Shown one piece after another: positions 13,819 through 18,186 of a stretch of DNA of 18,186 nt (positions within the stretch are counted from its first letter, which is position 1; the number at the start of each line of letters is the position of its first letter). The notes under the pieces were generated by a model. That model was not told the origin of the DNA, made no database searches, and saw nothing but the letters and a program-made list of their open reading frames with translations. The position numbers were made by a program, and so were the translations under genes. The stretch comes from Eubacterium sp. (GTDB lineage: Bacteria; Bacillota; Clostridia; Lachnospirales; Lachnospiraceae). Where the stretch lies: the NCBI GenBank assembly GCA_022776205.1, contig JALFIK010000202.1, positions 1 through 18,186 of the forward strand, given 5' to 3'.

Positions 13819-16230
13819 TCATTTTACCACGAGATTGACAATTCTGCCAGGTACATAGATCTCCTTCCGGATTGTTCCGTTAATCTTGTCTCCAAGTGCC
13901 TCTTTGGCTTTCGCAAGAATTTCCTCTTTATCACCATCCGGCTCAATAAAGATGGTACATTTTGTCTTACCGTTAATCTGTACCGGAATTTCAACCTCAT
14001 CATCTTTCATGGCCTCTTCATCGTATTCCGGCCAGGTCTGATGGAAGACGGAATCTTCATGTCCGAACTGTTCCCATAATTCTTCTGCAATATGCGGAGC
14101 AAACGGAGCAAGTAAGATAATAAAGGTTTCCAGTGTCTTTTTATCTACTCCGCCTTTCTTTGACAGTTCCATTAACTTATTATTGTATTCCATGAAACCA
14201 CTGACAACCGTATTTAAGCTAAATGCTTCCAGACGGGTTGTGATGTCATAAACCAGTTTATGACGAAGCTTCACTAACTCCGGTGTCTCTTTCACATCTT
14301 TGTCTTTGTTATCAAGTGCTACTTTCCAGAAACGTTTCAGGAAACGGTTTACTCCGTCAATTCCTTTATCATCCCACTCGGAATCCAGTTCCGGAGGTCC
14401 GACAAAGAGTTCATAAAGTCTTAAGGAATCACAGCCGTAATCCCGTACCAGATCATCCGGAGAAACCACATTTCCCTTGGATTTACTCATCTTAATTCCG
14501 TTCTTTCCGGTAATCATTCCCTGATTGAACAGCTTCTTAAATGGTTCGTCAAAATCGATTACTCCGATATCATATAAGAACTTGGTGTAAAATCTGGAAT
14601 ATAACAGGTGAAGTACGGCATGTTCCACACCACCAATATACATATCAACCGGGAGATATTTATCTGCCTTCTCCTTGTTGACCAGTTCTTTATCATTTTT
14701 GTTATCCACATAGCGAAGGAAATACCAGGAAGATCCTGCCCACTGTGGCATGGTGTTGGTCTCCCTCTTTGCCGGAGCTCCACAACATGGGCATGTGGTA
14801 TTTACCCATTCCGGAATATCAGCAAGCGGGGACTCTCCCGTACCGGTCGGCTGGTATTTCTCCACATCCGGTAAAAGTAATGGCAGTTCGTCTTCCGGAA
14901 CCGGAACGGCACCACACTTCGGACAATGTACGATCGGAATCGGCTCGCCCCAGTAACGCTGACGACTGAACACCCAGTCACGAAGCTTGTAATTCACCGT
15001 TTTTCTTCCAATACCCATTTTCTCGATCATTTCCGGTGCTTCCTTCTTAAGAACAGAAGATTCCATTCCATTCCAGTCTCCAGAGTTGATCATCGTTCCT
15101 GACGCTTCTGTATATGCTTCCGTCATATCTTCAATTTCTTTTCCGTCTTTGGCAATTACCTGGATAATCGGAATGTCAAATTTCTTTGCAAATTCAAAGT
15201 CACGGTCATCATGGGCAGGTACGCACATAATTGCTCCTGTACCATAATCAGCCAGTACATAATCAGATAACCAGATTGGTACCTTTGCTCCGTTTAACGG
15301 ATTGATTGCATAAGAACCGGTAAATACACCGGTCTTTTCCTTATCCTGAAGACGATCCACATTTGATTTCATGGATGCATTATAGATGTACTTCTCTACC
15401 GCTTCCCTTGTCTCATCGGTGGCCAGATCTTTTGCCATGGCATGTTCCGGAGCAAGAACCATGAAAGTTGCTCCGTGAAGAGTATCCGGACGGGTGGTGT
15501 AAACTGTAATCTTCTCATCTCTTCCTTCTACCGGGAAATCCACCTCCGCACCGTAACTCTTGCCGATCCAGTCTCTCTGCATCTTCTTCACTTTCTCCGG
15601 CCAGTCAAGTTTATCAAGATCATCAAGGAGACGGTCTGCATACTTGGTAATGCGCAGCATCCACTGCTTTAAATTCTTCTTTGTAACCGGAGAACCACAG
15701 CGCTCACAACAGCCGTTTACAACTTCCTCATTTGCCAGACCGGTCTTACAGGACGGACACCAGTTGATCGGCATCTCTTTTTCATATGCAAGACCTGCTT
15801 TAAACATTTTGACAAAAATCCACTGCGTCCATTTATAAAACTCCGGATCTGTTGTATTTACTTCCATATCCCAGTCATAAATTGCAGAAATTTCGTTAAT
15901 CTGTCTCTTAATGTTCTTAATATTCTGTTCAGTGGTAATTTTAGGATGCGTTCCCATCTTGATCGCATAATTTTCTGCCGGAAGGCCGAAGGCATCCCAT
16001 CCCATCGGATGAATCAGATAATAGCCCTGGAGCATCTTATAACGGCTCCACACATCACTGATCACATAACCTCTCCAGTGTCCGACATGAAGTCCGCTTC
16101 CCGAAGGATACGGAAACATATCAAGGCAATAATATTTCGGTTTCTTTCCATCATTTACATTGATCGGATTCTCTTCCCATTTTTTGCGCCATTTCTGCTC
16201 AATGGCTCTATGGTTATAAGGTTCTGCCAT
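13819..16230 (-). CDS. leuS: Leucyl-tRNA synthetase
   Basis: Charges tRNA-Leu in the cytoplasm. The 803 residues include the class I signatures HVGH (48-51, in PYPSGSGLHVGH) and KMSKS (580-584). A Zn-ribbon has Cys158/161 and Cys175/178, and there is a second CPKC/CPCC pair near 430-490. The CP1 editing domain is complete: the Thr-rich TTRPDT (245-250) and the editing Asp344 of AHDDRD are present, so post-transfer proofreading should be intact. It is somewhat shorter than the 860-residue Escherichia coli enzyme, as usual for Firmicutes. The ATG at 16230 has AGGAGG 8 nt upstream. No T-box leader is present: only 58 nt separate it from the upstream L,D-transpeptidase gene. It is co-transcribed with yqeY. 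Confidence 0.98.
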   Translation of the reverse strand: MAEPYNHRAIEQKWRKKWEENPINVNDGKKPKYYCLDMFPYPSGSGLHVGHWRGYVISDVWSRYKMLQGYYLIHPMGWDAFGLPAENYAIKMGTHPKITTEQNIKNIKRQINEISAIYDWDMEVNTTDPEFYKWTQWIFVKMFKAGLAYEKEMPINWCPSCKTGLANEEVVNGCCERCGSPVTKKNLKQWMLRITKYADRLLDDLDKLDWPEKVKKMQRDWIGKSYGAEVDFPVEGRDEKITVYTTRPDTLHGATFMVLAPEHAMAKDLATDETREAVEKYIYNASMKSNVDRLQDKEKTGVFTGSYAINPLNGAKVPIWLSDYVLADYGTGAIMCVPAHDDRDFEFAKKFDIPIIQVIAKDGKEIEDMTEAYTEASGTMINSGDWNGMESSVLKKEAPEMIEKMGIGRKTVNYKLRDWVFSRQRYWGEPIPIVHCPKCGAVPVPEDELPLLLPDVEKYQPTGTGESPLADIPEWVNTTCPCCGAPAKRETNTMPQWAGSSWYFLRYVDNKNDKELVNKEKADKYLPVDMYIGGVEHAVLHLLYSRFYTKFLYDIGVIDFDEPFKKLFNQGMITGKNGIKMSKSKGNVVSPDDLVRDYGCDSLRLYELFVGPPELDSEWDDKGIDGVNRFLKRFWKVALDNKDKDVKETPELVKLRHKLVYDITTRLEAFSLNTVVSGFMEYNNKLMELSKKGGVDKKTLETFIILLAPFAPHIAEELWEQFGHEDSVFHQTWPEYDEEAMKDDEVEIPVQINGKTKCTIFIEPDGDKEEILAKAKEALGDKINGTIRKEIYVPGRIVNLVVK

Positions 16231-16257
16231 AGATTTTTCCTCCTGTAATTATTAATA

Positions 16258-16286
16258 ATATTAATCATCTATATGAAAGATGCTAA
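16258..16286 (-). promoter_or_regulatory. Candidate promoter for leuS-yqeY
   Basis: Minus strand TTAGCA (16286-16281), 17-nt spacer, TAATAT (16263-16258), each matching four of six consensus positions. The leader would be only about 20 nt. The -10 falls in an A/T-rich self-complementary stretch with repeated ATTAAT (16251-16265). Confidence 0.35.
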
Positions 16287-16288
16287 CT

Positions 16289-17164
16289 TCATTTTACCTG
16301 GGTTATCTCGGATGACTCCTGAGGATTCTTCTCCTCGGTCGTTCCCGCAGGTTTTTTTCCTACTTTAAATGTAAAAGTTTTTTTCACTTTCAATGTTGTG
16401 TTTGGATCTGTTAATGTACAAGTCACTTTATATGTACCCGGTTTTTCCGTGTTCACCTTGCCCTTAACACTGGTATGCTTCAACAGTGTCTTTCTTGAAG
16501 TGAATTTGGAGCTGACGGAAATCTTTTCCTTCACATTAAAGTTACTTCCATATGGAATCTTTGTGGAAGCTCCCTTTTTCAACGTCAAAACAGGGCGATA
16601 TGGATTATGCGGATCCGGATCTGTCGGATCCCATCCGGTTTTCTTCTTTGTAGAAATTTTTAATTTCGGTCTGGATGGCTTTTTCAGTTTTTTACTCTCT
16701 CCAATGACCACTTTTGTACCGACTCGGCAATGATCATAAATCCATTTCGCATCGGTCACAGCCAGACGAATGCATCCGGCAGAAGCCTGTTCTCCCAGTT
16801 TATTATATCCTTCTGTGCTGACTTTATTCTTACTTGCCCCATAATATGGAACAGAATGGAATAAATATGATCCATGAATTCTCGTACAATACTGTCCATA
16901 AGAATTATGGTACAGGGCATGCCATCTGTATTTTCGCACTGTCCGATAAGACCCTTTTAATGTCTGATAATTTCTCCCTGTTGAGCAGTACATTGCCCTT
17001 ACCAGCTTCCCATTTTTAGAATTAACGACATTTACAAGATTCGTCTTACGGTTTACATAAATCGTGTAACCGCCTGCCGCACTGGCATCTACAGAATAAA
17101 AATGCAAAAATGTAAAAGCAAAAACAAAAAGAGCCGCCAGTAAGACCAGTTTCTTCTTTTTCAT
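16289..17164 (-). CDS. Secreted L,D-transpeptidase (YkuD) with C-terminal Ig-like domain
   Basis: A 291-residue exported cell-wall enzyme that would form 3-3 peptidoglycan cross-links or attach proteins to peptidoglycan. Residues 1-29 are a signal peptide (MKKKK, hydrophobic core, cleavage near ASA-AGG). The YkuD domain spans about 33-155 and carries His97 (RIHGSYLFHS), the nucleophile Cys131 and Arg133 (SAGCIRLAV). A Lys- and Pro-rich linker (155-190) leads to an Ig-like beta domain (about 190-268) with the GTYKVTCTLTD strand motif, then an acidic tail. No LPXTG, SH3 or LysM motif is visible, so it may be released or held by its basic linker. The start is ATG 17164, with AAGGAG 7 nt upstream and a proper signal peptide; the frame can be read back to 17257 without a comparable site. 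It lies 58 nt before leuS with no terminator between. Confidence 0.9.
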   Translation of the reverse strand: MKKKKLVLLAALFVFAFTFLHFYSVDASAAGGYTIYVNRKTNLVNVVNSKNGKLVRAMYCSTGRNYQTLKGSYRTVRKYRWHALYHNSYGQYCTRIHGSYLFHSVPYYGASKNKVSTEGYNKLGEQASAGCIRLAVTDAKWIYDHCRVGTKVVIGESKKLKKPSRPKLKISTKKKTGWDPTDPDPHNPYRPVLTLKKGASTKIPYGSNFNVKEKISVSSKFTSRKTLLKHTSVKGKVNTEKPGTYKVTCTLTDPNTTLKVKKTFTFKVGKKPAGTTEEKNPQESSEITQVK

Positions 17165-17225
17165 CTGTACTCTCCTTCCTCTTTTCTTCTTACTCATACT
17201 GGTTTTTACCCAAAACTCCATTCTT

Positions 17226-17253
17226 ATTATATAATCTTTCTGCTTTTTGTAAA
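17226..17253 (-). promoter_or_regulatory. Promoter for the L,D-transpeptidase gene
   Basis: Minus strand TTTACA (17253-17248), 16-nt spacer, perfect TATAAT (17231-17226). It stands back-to-back with the glyoxalase-like gene's promoter, with about 24 nt between the two -35 elements. Confidence 0.82.
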
Positions 17254-17277
17254 GCACAACTTTGTAAATTTATCAAT

Positions 17278-17306
17278 TTGCCCTGGTCCGCCTTCTATGT
17301 TATAAT
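17278..17306 (+). promoter_or_regulatory. Promoter for the VOC (glyoxalase-like) gene
   Basis: TTGCCC (17278-17283), 17-nt spacer, perfect TATAAT (17301-17306). The start site is expected near 17313, leaving a leader of about 46 nt. Confidence 0.82.
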
Positions 17307-17358
17307 ACGCGCAGTAAGTAATTTATTTATTTATTATGTATTTTTAAGGAGGCTATTT

Positions 17359-17724
17359 ATGATCGAATTTAACCACTTTAACTTTAATGTCCTCGATCTC
17401 GAGAAAAGTATTGCATTCTATAAAGAAGCAATCGGTCTTTCCGTTGTACGCGAAAAGAACGCCAGTGACGGAAGCTACAAGATTGTATATTTGGGCGACG
17501 GAAGAACCGGATTTTCCCTGGAACTCACCTGGATGCGCGACAGGAAAGAGCCATACAACTTAGGAGATGAAGAATTTCATCTTGCTTTTAAGACAGATGA
17601 ATATGACGCTTTCCATAAAAAACATGAAGAGATGGGCTGTATCTGTTTCGAGAATCCTTCCATGGGAATCTACTTTATTAATGACCCGGACGGTTACTGG
17701 ATTGAGATCGTGCCGGTAAGATAA
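17359..17724 (+). CDS. Glyoxalase I-like VOC metalloenzyme
   Basis: A 121-residue vicinal-oxygen-chelate protein made of two beta-alpha-beta-beta-beta modules. The four metal ligands of glyoxalase I are visible: His6 (EFNHFNFNV), Glu55 (FSLELTW), His74 (EFHLAF) and Glu116 (GYWIEIVPV). The segment INDPDGYWIEIV is the classic lactoylglutathione lyase ending. It would isomerise the hemithioacetal of methylglyoxal and a thiol. The thiol is unknown, since many clostridia lack glutathione, so a related VOC reaction is possible. The ATG at 17359 has AAGGAGG 6 nt upstream; an in-frame codon at 17278 is the promoter region. The PBP gene starts 11 nt after its stop without a clear ribosome binding site, so the two may be co-transcribed. 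Confidence 0.88.
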   Translation: MIEFNHFNFNVLDLEKSIAFYKEAIGLSVVREKNASDGSYKIVYLGDGRTGFSLELTWMRDRKEPYNLGDEEFHLAFKTDEYDAFHKKHEEMGCICFENPSMGIYFINDPDGYWIEIVPVR

Positions 17725-17735
17725 GTTTTTAGTTT

Positions 17736-18186
17736 ATGAATTACAACGAATTATCGATAAACAAGAAAAGGAAGGAACTCCGTTCAAAGAAAAAGAGGAT
17801 TAAAACTACCGTATACAGTATGATTGCCCGTATCAGCCTGTTGATTTTTGCCTGCATATTGATTGCCGGGGCAGGTTTTATGTACGGGTCATATCGCGGT
17901 ATGATTCACAGTGCGCCATCTATTTCCAACCTTTCACCGAAAAATTCAGCATCCGTGATTTATGATGATACGGATCATGTTGTCCAGCAGCTGTCTGATT
18001 ATTCATCGAACCGGATCCTCATCCCCTATTCCGAGATTCCGGATAATTTAAAAAATGCATTTATTGCCATTGAGGATGAGCGATTTTACGAGCATCACGG
18101 CATTGATTTTAAAGGAATCATGCGCGCCCTCATCATAGATTTAAAAACCGGTTCTGCATCCCAGGGGGCAAGCACACTCACGCAGC
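17736..18186 (+). CDS. Class A penicillin-binding protein (PBP1A-like), N-terminal part
   Basis: Runs off the right edge; 150 codons are visible. A basic cytoplasmic tail (residues 1-25, rich in Lys/Arg) is followed by one membrane anchor (about 27-50) and the start of the GT51 glycosyltransferase domain. Its motif 1 is AIEDERFYEHHGIDFKG, with the catalytic Glu113, and motif 2 begins SQGASTLTQ at the end of the window. The full protein should polymerise lipid II and cross-link it through a C-terminal transpeptidase domain that is outside this window. The ATG at 17736 lies 11 nt after the VOC gene's stop with no good ribosome binding site in that gap; the next internal Met (29) would cut into the anchor, so I keep this start. 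Confidence 0.9.
   Translation, partial: MNYNELSINKKRKELRSKKKRIKTTVYSMIARISLLIFACILIAGAGFMYGSYRGMIHSAPSISNLSPKNSASVIYDDTDHVVQQLSDYSSNRILIPYSEIPDNLKNAFIAIEDERFYEHHGIDFKGIMRALIIDLKTGSASQGASTLTQ

Noticed and set aside
1..18186. CRISPR array, insertion sequence, prophage, toxin-antitoxin pair, tRNA or rRNA gene
   Set aside because: No regularly spaced repeats, transposase or integrase motifs, small toxin-like pairs or tRNA cloverleaf features were found on either strand; the genes are mostly ordinary core functions.

Overview
The window looks like an ordinary chromosomal stretch from a low-to-mid GC Firmicute, most likely a gut anaerobe of the Lachnospiraceae. This rests on AGGAGG-type ribosome binding sites, consensus SigA-like promoters, several TTG/GTG starts, a ferredoxin-dependent 2-oxoacid oxidoreductase instead of a pyruvate dehydrogenase complex, and Gram-positive envelope genes (TarI/TarJ, secreted L,D-transpeptidase, class A PBP). 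The genus cannot be fixed from the sequence alone. There are 20 protein genes, two of them cut by the window edges. I see no rRNA, tRNA, CRISPR array, insertion sequence, prophage or attachment site. Every non-coding gap is under 200 bases.

Layout. (1) 1-4235, minus strand: a compact run of FlK-like thioesterase, rluF, ligA, metA and the start of a further gene that may be a ProX/YbaK-type deacylase. The stop and start of thioesterase and rluF abut, and rluF and ligA overlap. (2) 4236-5370: divergent promoters, then a monocistronic S1-domain RNA-binding protein ending at a strong bidirectional terminator. (3) 5432-9304, minus strand: HD-domain protein, tarI-tarJ (CDP-ribitol synthesis) and an AgcS sodium:alanine/glycine symporter. 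Clear internal promoters precede tarI and agcS, and each of those has a leader hairpin. (4) 9428-13351, plus strand: a DUF421 membrane protein, then a four-gene pyruvate:ferredoxin oxidoreductase operon in the order gamma-delta-alpha-beta. The operon has its own promoter and a leader of about 118 nt containing a terminator-like hairpin, and it ends at a strong terminator shared with the convergent leuS-yqeY. (5) 13358-17164, minus strand: a secreted L,D-transpeptidase, leuS and yqeY. (6) 17278-18186, plus strand: a glyoxalase-I-like VOC protein and the first 150 codons of a class A penicillin-binding protein.

How the genes work together. The por operon links pyruvate to acetyl-CoA, CO2 and reduced ferredoxin, the central step of clostridial fermentation. 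TarI/TarJ, the L,D-transpeptidase and the PBP serve the cell envelope. LigA, RluF, LeuS, YqeY and the S1 protein are housekeeping nucleic-acid and translation functions. MetA carries Glu111, which points to acetyl-CoA rather than succinyl-CoA as donor.

I found no convincing undescribed multi-gene system. The most useful leads are the structured por leader, the catalytically intact FlK-like thioesterase, the perfect palindrome upstream of the DUF421 gene, and the leader hairpins of agcS and tarI.
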